Shown: positions 8,715 to 16,892 of the stretch, piece by piece
How the letters are laid out: the number at the start of each line of letters is the position of its first letter
Numbering within the stretch: position 1 is the first letter of the stretch
From: Microbispora sp. H11081
GTDB lineage: Bacteria; Actinomycetota; Actinomycetes; Streptosporangiales; Streptosporangiaceae
Direction: 5' to 3'
Assembly (NCBI RefSeq): GCF_012999535.1
Contig: NZ_JABBWV010000001.1
Location: 1,157,005 to 1,221,004, forward strand
Length of the DNA: 64,000 nt
Translations under genes and position numbers: made by a program
Notes under the pieces: model-generated
Database searches by the model: none
What the model saw: only the letters and a program-made list of their open reading frames with translations
Told to the model about the DNA's origin: nothing

Positions 8715-10073
8715 GTGCATTTCGATCTTGTCGTGACGGGTGGGCTGCTCGTCGACCCCGACTGGGGCACGCTCCCCGGCAGCCTTGGAGTCAAGGACGG
8801 CCGCATCGCCGCGGTCGTCTCTCCGCACCAGGAGCTCACCGCGGACGAGACGGTCGACGCCACGGGCCTGGTGGTGATGCCGGGGGTGATCGACCCCCAT
8901 ACGCACCTCGGATACGCCCAGTCGTTCGATGCGGACCTGGTCACAGAGACCCGCTCGGCGGCGCTCGGCGGTGTCACCACCGTATTGAGCTTCTACAGAC
9001 AGTACAAGGGCGCCCAGCCCGCTCCGTACGACGAGCTGCCCGAACTGGCCGCGGCCGTGAACAGGGCGTCCGTGGTCGACGTGGGTCTGCACTTCGGCAT
9101 GCTCGCCGAGTCCCAGGTGCGCGAGATCCCCAAGTACGCGGCGGCCGGGGTGACCTCGCACAAGTTCTACATGGCCTACCGCGGCCCGGACGGCGCCACG
9201 GTCGGCATGGTCAACGAGTGCGACGACGGCCTCCTGCTCGAAGGGCTGCGCCTGCTCGGCAGGGAAGGCGGCGTGGCCTGCGTGCACGCCGAGAACACCG
9301 ACATCGTCAACCGGTCCATGCGGCAGGTGCGCGAGTCGGGCGCGACCGGCCTGCGGGCCTGGTCCGACGCCCGTCCGGCGTTCGCGGAGGCGGAGAACAT
9401 CCAGCGGGTGGCCTTCCTCGCCCGGCGGGCCGAGGCCCCCGTCTACCTGGTGCACATCGGCTCGCGCGAGTCGCTCGACGCGGCCAGGCGGGCGCGGGAG
9501 GAGGGCGCCACGGTGTGGGTGGAGACCTGCCCGCACTACCTGACCCACACCTACGACAGTCCGGCGGGGCCGCTCGCCAAAATCAACCCTCCGGTCCGCA
9601 GCGAGGACGACGTCGAGGCGATGTGGGAGGGACTGATCGACGGTACGGTCGACACCGTCGGCACCGACCACTGCGCCGTCCCCCTCGACCGCAAGGGCGC
9701 CGACATCTGGGCCGCCGCCGCGGGATTCCCCGGCATGGCGACGACGCTGCCGGTGCTGCTGTCCGAGGGCCACCACAAGCGCGGCATGAGCCTGACGCGG
9801 ATCGCGCAGGTCCTCGCGCGCAACTCCGCGTCCATCTTCAACATCCCCGGCAAGGGGACGCTGCGGGTGGGCGCCGACGCCGACCTCGTGCTGTGCGACC
9901 TCGGCGCGGAGCGCGTCGTCGACCACCGGGCGCTCGGCAGCTCGTCCGCGTACAGCATCCTCGACGGCCAGACGTTGCGCGGCTGGCCGGTGCGCACCGT
10001 GCTGCGCGGGCGGACGGTGGCGGTGGACGGGCAGATCGTCGGCGAGCCGGGGGGCCGGTTCCTGGCCCGGTGA
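8715..10073 (+). CDS. Dihydropyrimidinase/hydantoinase-type cyclic amidohydrolase
   Basis: A 452-aa metal-dependent amidohydrolase of the dihydropyrimidinase, hydantoinase and allantoinase group. It would open a cyclic ureide or imide ring to an N-carbamoyl acid in the cytoplasm. Metal ligands are visible: HTH (His62, His64) in PGVIDPHTHLG, the Lys that becomes carboxylated (Lys150 in TSHKFYMAY), His191 (VHAEN), His247 (YLVHIGS) and Asp318 (GTDHCAV). GTG at 8715 is preceded by GAAGGAAGG with 5-nt spacing. It heads a three-gene operon with an N-carbamoylase-like amidase 68 bp downstream, the expected next enzyme. No dihydropyrimidine dehydrogenase or beta-alanine aminotransferase is nearby, which argues against ordinary uracil breakdown. 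Confidence 0.92.
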   Translation: MHFDLVVTGGLLVDPDWGTLPGSLGVKDGRIAAVVSPHQELTADETVDATGLVVMPGVIDPHTHLGYAQSFDADLVTETRSAALGGVTTVLSFYRQYKGAQPAPYDELPELAAAVNRASVVDVGLHFGMLAESQVREIPKYAAAGVTSHKFYMAYRGPDGATVGMVNECDDGLLLEGLRLLGREGGVACVHAENTDIVNRSMRQVRESGATGLRAWSDARPAFAEAENIQRVAFLARRAEAPVYLVHIGSRESLDAARRAREEGATVWVETCPHYLTHTYDSPAGPLAKINPPVRSEDDVEAMWEGLIDGTVDTVGTDHCAVPLDRKGADIWAAAAGFPGMATTLPVLLSEGHHKRGMSLTRIAQVLARNSASIFNIPGKGTLRVGADADLVLCDLGAERVVDHRALGSSSAYSILDGQTLRGWPVRTVLRGRTVAVDGQIVGEPGGRFLAR

Positions 10074-10141
10074 GCGCGGGCGCGCCACCACACACAAGCA
10101 ACAGCGACCACAACGAACGCAGAAAGAACAGGAGAGCCGCG

Positions 10142-11044
10142 TTGAAGGCAAAGGTACTGCTCATCCAGAACGGCCCGGCGGGCACGGACACCGAGAAGAA
10201 CGTCGAGGAGAACCTGGCCCTCGTCGCCGAGGCGACGAAGGACTACGCGCCGGACTTCGTGCTGTTCAGCGAGTTGTCCAACACGCAGTACTTCTGCGGC
10301 TACAACTCGCCCGAGCCCTTCGCGCTGGCCGAGCCGATCGACGGCCCGTCCGTCCGGCGGTTCCAGGAGCTCGCCAGGGAGCTCGGCAGCTACGTGCTCT
10401 TCCCCTTCTACGAGAAGGGCGAGGTGAAGGGTGAGTTCTACAACAGTGTGGCGGTCATCGGCCGCGACGGCGAGCTGATCCCGGGCGACCTGCCGGACGG
10501 ACGCCAGGTGCGCGTCTACCGCAAGAACCACATCCCCGACCAGTGGAGCTACAGCCCCGGTCTCAACGAGCGTTACTACTTCAAGGAGGGCCCCGGCCTC
10601 GCGACGTTCAGGACCGAGTACGGCAAGATCTCCATCCTGATCTGCTACGAGCGCTCCTTCCCCGAGGCGTGGCGGGTGCACGCCCTGCAGGGTTCGAAGA
10701 TCATGTTCGTCCCGGTGGCCGCGTGGGGCCCGAACCGTGCCGACTCCTGGGGCGGCGAGCTGCGCACCGCGGCCATCCAGAACGGCCTGTTCGTCGTCGC
10801 CTCCAACAAGGGCGGCCTGGAGATGACCGAGGGCCCGCGCCACTTCTTCGGCGCCAGCCGGATCATCAGCCCGCTGGGCGAGGAGCTCGCCGCGGCGCCG
10901 GCCGGAGAGGGCCCGCACATCCTCAAGGCGGAGCTCGACCTCGACGAGATCGACCAGCACGGGGTGCGCTACACGTTCTTCCGCGACCGCCGCCCCGAGC
11001 TCTACCGCTCGCTCAGCGACGACGTCGCCCGCGGCGTCCTCTAA
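10142..11044 (+). CDS. Nitrilase-superfamily carbon-nitrogen hydrolase, N-carbamoylase/beta-ureidopropionase-like
   Basis: A 300-aa amidase. The Glu-Lys-Cys triad is visible: Glu44 (LFSELSNTQYF), Lys128 (VYRKNHIP) and Cys168 (LICYERSFPE). Sequence and gene order suggest it removes the carbamoyl group from the product of the upstream amidohydrolase, releasing an amino acid, CO2 and ammonia. The start is TTG at 10142, supported by AGGAGAG 5 nt upstream and by the position of the first beta strand (KAKVLLIQNG). A much longer open frame runs through the preceding gene out of its frame and is not coding. Second gene of the operon; 32 bp separate it from the monooxygenase gene. Confidence 0.92.
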   Translation: MKAKVLLIQNGPAGTDTEKNVEENLALVAEATKDYAPDFVLFSELSNTQYFCGYNSPEPFALAEPIDGPSVRRFQELARELGSYVLFPFYEKGEVKGEFYNSVAVIGRDGELIPGDLPDGRQVRVYRKNHIPDQWSYSPGLNERYYFKEGPGLATFRTEYGKISILICYERSFPEAWRVHALQGSKIMFVPVAAWGPNRADSWGGELRTAAIQNGLFVVASNKGGLEMTEGPRHFFGASRIISPLGEELAAAPAGEGPHILKAELDLDEIDQHGVRYTFFRDRRPELYRSLSDDVARGVL

Positions 11045-11076
11045 TCCGGCTCCACTCGCAGATAGGGACACGAGTA

Positions 11077-12084
11077 ATGGATGTAGGCGTCTTCCTGGGC
11101 TCGCAGTACGCGCCCGACCAGGACATCTACGCGGCATTCCAAGGCCTGATCGAGCAGACGCGCCTGATCAGGGACAACGGTTACGACGCCATCTGGCTGG
11201 GCCAGCACTTCCTGAGCGCGCCCGACCAGTATCTCCAGACGACGCCGATGCTCGCCCGCCTGGCCGCGGAGGCGGGCGACATGAAGCTGGGCACGAACCT
11301 GCTGCTGCTGCCGCTCATGAACCCCGTCGACATCGCGGAGCAGTACGCGACGATGGACGTCATCAGTGGCGGCAAGCTGATCCTGGGCGTGGGGCTCGGC
11401 TACCGGGACGCGGAGTTCGAGGCGTTCCAGTTGCGCAAGAAGGATCGGGTCGGCCGCCTCGAGGAGGGCGTGGAGATCCTCAAGCGGCTGTGGACCGAGG
11501 AGAACGTCTCCTTCGAGGGCAAGCACTTCACGCTCGACAACGTGACGATCAGCCCGCGCCCGATCCAGAAGCCCCGCCCGCAGATCTGGTTCGGCGCCAC
11601 CGCCGACCCGGCGATCAGGCGGGCCGCGGTCCAGGGCGACGCGTGGATCGCGACGTCGATGACCGAGTGGGGGGAGATGGAGCAGCAGGTCGCCCTCTAC
11701 CACCAGACCCGCAAGGAGGCGGGCCTGCCGGAGAAGGTGGAGTTCGCCAAGTGCGTCGAGCTCTACGTCGGAGACGACAAGGAGAGCGCGGTCAAGGAGG
11801 CCGAGCCGTACATCGGCGCGAAGTACAAGGCCTACTACAGCTGGGGCATGGGCGACAACGTCCCCGGTAACAGCGGCGCCGGCATCAGCGACTTCGCCGA
11901 GCTCACCAGGAAACGCTTCATCATCGGCGGCGTCGACGACGTGATCGAGGATTGCCTCTACCATCGCGACACGCTCGGAGTCACCCACCTGATCGTCCGG
12001 CTGAACTTCCCCGGCATGCCGATGGAGCTCGTCCGGCGCAGCATCGAGCGGTTCGGCAGGGAGGTCATCCCGGCGATCCGCTGA
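11077..12084 (+). CDS. LLM-class (luciferase-like) flavin-dependent oxidoreductase
   Basis: A 335-aa member of the bacterial luciferase-like group, which use reduced FMN or F420. Recognisable parts are MDVGVFLGSQ at the first strand, YDAIWLGQHF, LGTNLLLLPLMNPVDIAEQ, and the cofactor-loop region GGKLILGVGLGYRDAEFEAF, followed by PRPQIWFGA. Relatives carry out oxygenative cleavage of C-N or ring bonds (RutA for uracil, TgnA for trigonelline) or other oxidations; which applies here cannot be told. It is last in the operon with the amidohydrolase and amidase and ends 81 bp before a strong terminator. No flavin reductase gene is adjacent, so one would have to come from elsewhere. Confidence 0.9.
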   Translation: MDVGVFLGSQYAPDQDIYAAFQGLIEQTRLIRDNGYDAIWLGQHFLSAPDQYLQTTPMLARLAAEAGDMKLGTNLLLLPLMNPVDIAEQYATMDVISGGKLILGVGLGYRDAEFEAFQLRKKDRVGRLEEGVEILKRLWTEENVSFEGKHFTLDNVTISPRPIQKPRPQIWFGATADPAIRRAAVQGDAWIATSMTEWGEMEQQVALYHQTRKEAGLPEKVEFAKCVELYVGDDKESAVKEAEPYIGAKYKAYYSWGMGDNVPGNSGAGISDFAELTRKRFIIGGVDDVIEDCLYHRDTLGVTHLIVRLNFPGMPMELVRRSIERFGREVIPAIR

Positions 12085-12165
12085 GATCCCGGCCGTCCGC
12101 AGAAGGCGCGAGCAACGCCGTGATGTACGAGCACGCGCTCGACGTACGCGCAGGCCTTGATGCCG

Positions 12166-12201
12166 GAAGAGCCTCGCTCCCTGAGGGGAGCGAGGCTCTT
12201 C
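12166..12201. terminator. Strong hairpin terminator between convergent genes
   Basis: A 16-bp perfect stem (GAAGAGCCTCGCTCCC at 12166-12181 and its complement at 12186-12201) has a 4-nt loop. It lies between the monooxygenase gene and the acyl-CoA ligase gene and could serve both strands. Confidence 0.85.
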
Positions 12202-12254
12202 GCGATGCCGCGGGCTCGGCGCGGGCCCGGTCGCCAGGGCCCGCGCCGCGCCCG

Positions 12255-14375
12255 TCAGCCCGCCTGGTCGTTGATGAGCAGGCAGTCGACGGCGGTGACG
12301 CCCTGTCCCTCCGGCAGGACCAGCAGCGGGTTCATCTCGGCCGCGGCCAGGCCGGGCAGCGAGGCCGCCAGTGCGGAGAACCGCACGGCGACCTCGACCA
12401 GGGCGGCCCGGTCGAGGGCCGGTGCGCCCCGGTAGCCGGCCAGGAGCCTGCCGAGCACCCCGGCGTCGAGCAGTTCCTCCACGTCGGCTGCCGCGAGGGG
12501 GACCGGACGGGAGGGCGCGGGCCCCATCAGCTCGGCCAGGATGCCGCCTGGGGCGATGGACAGGACGAGCCCGACCTGCGGGTCGTCGACGACGCCCATC
12601 AGGCATTCGAGGGCCTCGCCCCGCACCATCCGCTGGACGAGGATGCCGGTGATCCGGGCGTCCGGCGCGTGGCCGCGTACGGATTCGAGCATCGCGGCGG
12701 CGGCGGCCTCGGCCTCCTCGGCGGTGGCGAGGCCCAGCCGGACGCCCCCGACCTCCGTCTTGTGCGCGATGTCCGGGGACTCGACCTTGAGCACCACCGG
12801 GAGGCCGACGCGCTCGACCACGGCGGCCACCTCGTCCACGCCCGAGGCGACGCCGAAGGGCGCCACCGGGACCCCGGCGGCCTCCAGGGCCTCCAGCGCG
12901 TCCGATCCGGAGGCGACCGCGTACGGCGAGGGCCACTTGCCCGCGGGCTCGACGGCGGGCCGGTCGGTGAGGGTGAAGCGCGGCCACTCGAGCCAGGACT
13001 TGAGCGCGAGGATGCCCGGGCGCAGCCCCATCACGACCGGCACTCCGGCCTGCTCCAGCGTGGCCTGGATGACCGGGTCGAGCGGGCCCGCGGTCATGGT
13101 CAGCAGCACCAGCGGCGTCTCGGTGCCGGCGGCGACCTCGGCCAGGATCTTCGCCTGCGCGCGGTAGAGCTCCTCCTGCCCGGGACCGGCGAGCCCGACG
13201 TTCATCGCGAACACCACCATGCCGATGCCGGGCTGCTCTGCGGTCACCTGGAGGGAGCGCAGGAGGATCGACGGGTCCTCCACGGCGGAGCCCGTCACGT
13301 CCAGCGGGTTGTTGACCCCGGCGAAGTCGGGAAGGATGCCGCTCAGCCGCTCCGTGGCGTCCCGGTCGAACGCGGGCAGCGACAGGCCGCAGGTCTCGGC
13401 GGCGTCGGCCACGAGCCCGCTCGCGCCACCCGAGATCGACAGCACTCCGACGCCCGTCTCGCCCACGCCGGTCCTGCGCAGGTGCGAGAACAGCAGGACC
13501 GTCTCGCGGAACTCGTCGAGGTCGTTGACGCGGATCGCGCCGACCGAGGCCAGCAGGCCGTCGAGGGCGGCGGCGGCCCCGGACACGGCGCCGGTGTGCG
13601 CCATGGCCGCCTGGCGGCCGAGGTCGGACCTGCCGCCGGAGACGACGACGACCGCCTTGCCCCGCGCGCGGGCCCGGCGGCACGCCTCCGCGAACTTGGG
13701 GGCGTCACGCAGGCCTTCGAGGAAGACCCCGATGACGTCGGTCGACTCGTCCTCGGCGTACCAGGCGACGTAGTCGGAGACGGTGGCCGACACCTCGTTG
13801 CCGGTCGTGATCAGCGCGGAGGCCCCGAGGCCGCGGCCCATCGCCGAGTCGGTGACCGCGTGGGACAGGGCGCCGGACTGCAGGACCAGCGCGACGTTCC
13901 CCTTGGGCAGGGGGTCGACGATCCGGCCGGAGTAGGCGGCGGCCCCCTCCGACAGGTCGGCCGTGCCGTAGCAGTTGGGGCCGCAGGCGACCATGTCGTA
14001 CCGGTCGAGCAGGCGGCGGAGTTCGGCGGCGCGCTCGGATCCCGCGCTGCCCTCGCCGAATCCGCTGCCGATCAGCACGACCGCGCGCACGCCACGCTCG
14101 CCTGCGTCGCGCACGGCGGTCAGGGCGGCGTCGGCGCCGACGGCGACGACGACGAGGTCCACGCCGTCGGGAAGCGCGCTGACGGAGGGCACGCAGGGAG
14201 CGCCGAGCACCTCGTCGTACTTGGGGTTGACGGCGTGGATCTCTCCGCTGAAGCCGAACCTGCGCAGGTTCTCGATCACCCGGGTGCCCCGGTTGCGTCG
14301 TGGGGAGGCGCCCACGACCGCGATGGAACGCGGGCGCAGGAGCGGTCGCAGGTCACGGAATACAGGGTCAGACAT
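12255..14375 (-). CDS. ADP-forming acetate/acyl-CoA ligase-like protein (CoA-binding, ligase and ATP-grasp domains fused)
   Basis: A 706-aa fusion of the alpha- and beta-type parts of NDP-forming acyl-CoA synthetases. The N-terminus is a CoA-binding Rossmann domain (RPRSIAVVGASPRRNRG, IHAVNPKYDEVLG). A succinyl-CoA ligase-like middle follows, with ACGPNCYG and the presumed phospho-His in AAMAHTGAVSG. An ATP-grasp domain closes the protein (ALEAAGVPV..., VLKVESPDIAHKTEVGGV). The reaction would join a carboxylic acid to CoA with ATP, or run in reverse to make ATP. ATG at 14375 is taken as start; a GTG two codons upstream is possible. It is divergent from the ABC ATPase genes and shares their regulatory region. 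Its acid substrate may come from the dehydrogenase pair or the crotonase; that is inference. Confidence 0.9.
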   Translation of the reverse strand: MSDPVFRDLRPLLRPRSIAVVGASPRRNRGTRVIENLRRFGFSGEIHAVNPKYDEVLGAPCVPSVSALPDGVDLVVVAVGADAALTAVRDAGERGVRAVVLIGSGFGEGSAGSERAAELRRLLDRYDMVACGPNCYGTADLSEGAAAYSGRIVDPLPKGNVALVLQSGALSHAVTDSAMGRGLGASALITTGNEVSATVSDYVAWYAEDESTDVIGVFLEGLRDAPKFAEACRRARARGKAVVVVSGGRSDLGRQAAMAHTGAVSGAAAALDGLLASVGAIRVNDLDEFRETVLLFSHLRRTGVGETGVGVLSISGGASGLVADAAETCGLSLPAFDRDATERLSGILPDFAGVNNPLDVTGSAVEDPSILLRSLQVTAEQPGIGMVVFAMNVGLAGPGQEELYRAQAKILAEVAAGTETPLVLLTMTAGPLDPVIQATLEQAGVPVVMGLRPGILALKSWLEWPRFTLTDRPAVEPAGKWPSPYAVASGSDALEALEAAGVPVAPFGVASGVDEVAAVVERVGLPVVLKVESPDIAHKTEVGGVRLGLATAEEAEAAAAAMLESVRGHAPDARITGILVQRMVRGEALECLMGVVDDPQVGLVLSIAPGGILAELMGPAPSRPVPLAAADVEELLDAGVLGRLLAGYRGAPALDRAALVEVAVRFSALAASLPGLAAAEMNPLLVLPEGQGVTAVDCLLINDQAG

Positions 14376-14493
14376 GATCACCGTCCGGTCGTCGTCGAGG
14401 GAAGTTCGGCGCAGGTCCGTGACGGAGCTTCCGCCAGTACGGGGGGTTCGCGAGATTTCACAGGATCGTCATCGCGAGCCGACGCACCTGCCC

Positions 14494-14547
14494 TTGTATC
14501 AGTAGCACGAAGAAGCTACTTTGATCCAACGGTTTGCTAAGTGAACC
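14494..14547 (+). promoter_or_regulatory. Promoter with shared 17-bp operator (site D) for the ABC ATPase genes
   Basis: TTGTAT (14494-14499), 17 nt, then TACTTT (14517-14522) and, after 8 nt, GGTTTGCTAAGTGAACC (14531-14547). A second small inverted repeat, AGTAGC/GCTACT (14501-14520), overlaps the -10. The region is shared with the divergent acyl-CoA ligase gene, so both may be controlled. Confidence 0.66.
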
Positions 14548-14590
14548 ACCAAAACAGTGACGGAGGCTACCAAAAAGTGCAGGAGGTGCC

Positions 14591-15610
14591 ATGACCGTCA
14601 AAAGTGACGAAGGTGACGTCCTTCTCGATATCCGGAGTCTGCGTACTCGGATCGAGACCCTGCGGGGTGTCGTTCACCCCGTCAACGACGTGTCCCTGCA
14701 GTGCCGTGCCGGGCGTACGCTCGCGGTGGTCGGCGAGTCCGGGTCGGGCAAGAGCATGACCTTCCTGTCGGTGCTCGGCCTCCTGCCGGCCGGCGGGTCG
14801 ATCGAGTCCGGATCGGTCACCTACCTCGGGCGGGAGATCTCCACCGCGAGCCCGAAGGAGATGCGACGGCTCCGCGGGAAGTCGATCGGGATGATCTTCC
14901 AGGACTCGCTGGCCGGTCTGAACCCCTCCTTCACGGTGGGGGAGCAGATCGGCGACGTGGTCCGCCACCACGAGAACGCGTCCCGGAGCCAGGCGAGGGA
15001 GCGTGCGATCGAGACCCTCGGGCTCGTCGGCCTCCCGAACCCCCGCGAGCGGGTGGACTACTACCCGCACCAGCTGTCCGGGGGCATGCGGCAGCGCGTG
15101 ATGATCGCGATGGGCGTGGCGCTGCGGCCGCGGGTGCTCGTCGCCGACGAGCCGACCACCGCGCTCGACGTCACCGTGCAGGCCCAGATCATGGAACTGC
15201 TCGACGGCCTCCGCAGGGAGCTCGGCATGTCCCTCGTGGTCATCACGCACGACCTCGGCGTCGTCGCCCGGTACGCCGAGGACGTCGCGGTCATGTACGG
15301 CGGGCGTGTGGTCGAGCACGGCAGCGTCCGCCAGGTGCTCAAGAGCACGAACCACCCCTACACCGAGGCGCTGCTGCGTTCCAGTCCCCGGCCGGACGCC
15401 AGCGTCGCGGAGCTCGACCCGATCCCCGGTCAGCCGCCGAACCTTCTCGCGGTCCCGCCGGGATGCGGCTTCCATCCGCGCTGCCACCGTCGCGACGGCC
15501 GGGAGGACTGCACGGTCCAGATTCCCCAGTTGCGTGCGCTCAGCCCGACCAGCCAGTTGACCGCTTGCCATCACGCCGAGGAGATGGTCATGCAGGAGGT
15601 GAGCACGTGA
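14591..15610 (+). CDS. Peptide-type ABC transporter ATPase, DppD-like
   Basis: A 339-aa ATPase with Walker [10 protein letters not shown]-loop [10 protein letters not shown], signature LSGGM and Walker B VLVADEP, then switch His (ITHDLG). The C-terminal oligopeptide-transporter extension ([24 protein letters not shown] with Cys residues) is typical of DppD/OppD. ATG at 14591 has AGGAGGTG close upstream. The gene overlaps the next ATPase gene at a TGATG or GTGA junction. The two ATPases have no permease next to them; the permeases and binding protein at 4.1-7.5 kb carry the same operator and are the likely partners. Confidence 0.94.
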   Translation: MTVKSDEGDVLLDIRSLRTRIETLRGVVHPVNDVSLQCRAGRTLAVVGESGSGKSMTFLSVLGLLPAGGSIESGSVTYLGREISTASPKEMRRLRGKSIGMIFQDSLAGLNPSFTVGEQIGDVVRHHENASRSQARERAIETLGLVGLPNPRERVDYYPHQLSGGMRQRVMIAMGVALRPRVLVADEPTTALDVTVQAQIMELLDGLRRELGMSLVVITHDLGVVARYAEDVAVMYGGRVVEHGSVRQVLKSTNHPYTEALLRSSPRPDASVAELDPIPGQPPNLLAVPPGCGFHPRCHRRDGREDCTVQIPQLRALSPTSQLTACHHAEEMVMQEVST

Positions 15611-16719
15611 TGGCCGCCGAGACCGCCGAAGCCCCTGGCGCGCCCTTCGTCGCGGGGCAGGACGCAGTCCTGCGGGTCGAGAACCTGTCGAAGCACTTCC
15701 GGCAGCGGAAGCGGTTCGGCCGTCCCTCGCCCGTCGTCAGAGCGGTGGACGACGTCTCCTTCGACCTCGCCCGTGGTGAGACTCTGGGCCTCGTCGGCGA
15801 GTCCGGGTGCGGCAAGACGACGCTGAGCCGCATGATCCTGCGGCTGATCGAGCCCACCTCCGGGAAGGTGTTCCTCGACGGCGAGGACGTCACCCGCCTT
15901 GAGGGCCGCCACCTGCGCACGTTCCGCCAGAAGGTCCAGGTGGTGTTCCAGGACCCGTACGCGTCGCTGGACCCGCGGCAGAAGGTGGGCGCCAGCGTCG
16001 GGGAACCGCTGACCAACTCCGGCCTCTCCCGCGAGCGCAAGCTGGAGATCGTGCACGAGACCCTGGAGCGGATGGGACTGCAGCGCGGGCAGGCCCGGCT
16101 GTTCCCGCACCAGTTCTCCGGAGGGCAGCGCCAGCGCATCGGCATCGCGCGGGCGCTCTCGGTCACCCCCCAGGTCCTGCTGCTCGACGAGCCCGTCTCC
16201 GCCCTGGACGTCTCCATCCAGGCCCAGGTGCTCAAGCTGCTGCGCGACCTGCGCGAGGAGTACGGCCTCAGCTACATCCTCATCTCCCACGACCTGTCCG
16301 TCGTACGGCATGTGAGCGACCGGGTCATGGTGATGTACCTGGGCCGGATCGTCGAGATCGCGTCCAAGCACGACCTCTACACCGCTCCGCGGCACCCGTA
16401 CACGGCCTCGCTGCTGTCGGCCGCGCCGGTGCCCGACCCGGACGTCGAGCGCGTCCGCGAGCGGATCCAGCTCGCCGGCGATCCGCCCAACCCCGTCAAC
16501 CCGCCGCCGGGGTGCGCCTTCCACCAGCGCTGCTTCCACGCCTCGGCGCTGGCGGAGAAGCTGCCCGACGACGAGGTCGAGGTGCTGGCGGACGGCCGCC
16601 GGGTGCCGGGAGCGTGCGCCCGGCTGCAGCCCGCGCTCGCCCCCGGAGCGGCCGGCACGCGCTGGTCTGCGTGCCATTTCCCGCTGGAGAACGAGGAGAC
16701 CGCGGCGATCACCGCCTGA
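15610..16719 (+). CDS. Peptide-type ABC transporter ATPase, DppF-like
   Basis: A 369-aa ATPase with Walker [10 protein letters not shown]-loop [10 protein letters not shown], signature FSGGQ (Phe replaces the usual Leu), Walker B VLLLDEP and ISHDLS. The C-terminal [16 protein letters not shown] and [11 protein letters not shown] segments mark the DppF/OppF group. The ATG overlaps the preceding stop by one base; the GTG one codon earlier would give a 4-base GTGA overlap, and AGGAGG serves either. It pairs with the DppD-like subunit to energise the importer. A terminator follows 26 nt after the stop. Confidence 0.94.
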   Translation: MAAETAEAPGAPFVAGQDAVLRVENLSKHFRQRKRFGRPSPVVRAVDDVSFDLARGETLGLVGESGCGKTTLSRMILRLIEPTSGKVFLDGEDVTRLEGRHLRTFRQKVQVVFQDPYASLDPRQKVGASVGEPLTNSGLSRERKLEIVHETLERMGLQRGQARLFPHQFSGGQRQRIGIARALSVTPQVLLLDEPVSALDVSIQAQVLKLLRDLREEYGLSYILISHDLSVVRHVSDRVMVMYLGRIVEIASKHDLYTAPRHPYTASLLSAAPVPDPDVERVRERIQLAGDPPNPVNPPPGCAFHQRCFHASALAEKLPDDEVEVLADGRRVPGACARLQPALAPGAAGTRWSACHFPLENEETAAITA

Positions 16720-16744
16720 CGGTCTCGCACGGAGCACGTCGAGG

Positions 16745-16774
16745 ACGCGCTCCGGCCGTGGGGCCGGAGCGCGT
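16745..16774 (+). terminator. Hairpin terminator after the ATPase operon
   Basis: A 13-bp stem (arms 16745-16757 and 16762-16774, core CGCGCTCCGGCC) with a GTGG loop and a following TT. It isolates the ATPase operon from the next promoter 56 bp on. Confidence 0.8.
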
Positions 16775-16829
16775 TCCCGCCTGTCCCGGGGCTTTCTCGT
16801 GGCCCCGGCGGCAACCTGAGTCCCAAGGA

Positions 16830-16884
16830 TTGACACGAGCAGCAGTCGACCCATTGAATGAACCAGAGATTCACTCAGTGAACC
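16830..16884 (+). promoter_or_regulatory. Promoter with shared 17-bp operator (site E) for the demethylase/purU operon
   Basis: TTGACA (16830-16835), 18 nt, TTGAAT (16854-16859), then 8 nt and GATTCACTCAGTGAACC (16868-16884). The palindrome abuts the GAGGAG ribosome site, so a bound protein would block both transcription and, if bound to nascent DNA only, the very start of the message. Confidence 0.74.
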
Positions 16885-16892
16885 GAGGAGTC

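Noticed and set aside
8699..10141. N-terminal extension of the nitrilase-family gene (781-codon frame)
   Set aside because: The extension is out of frame with and antisense-like to the amidohydrolase coding pattern, and a good ribosome site precedes TTG at 10142.
8715..11044. Reductive uracil pathway (pydB/pydC)
   Set aside because: The two hydrolases would fit, but no dihydropyrimidine dehydrogenase or beta-alanine aminotransferase is linked, and the demethylase and purU genes under the same operator point elsewhere.
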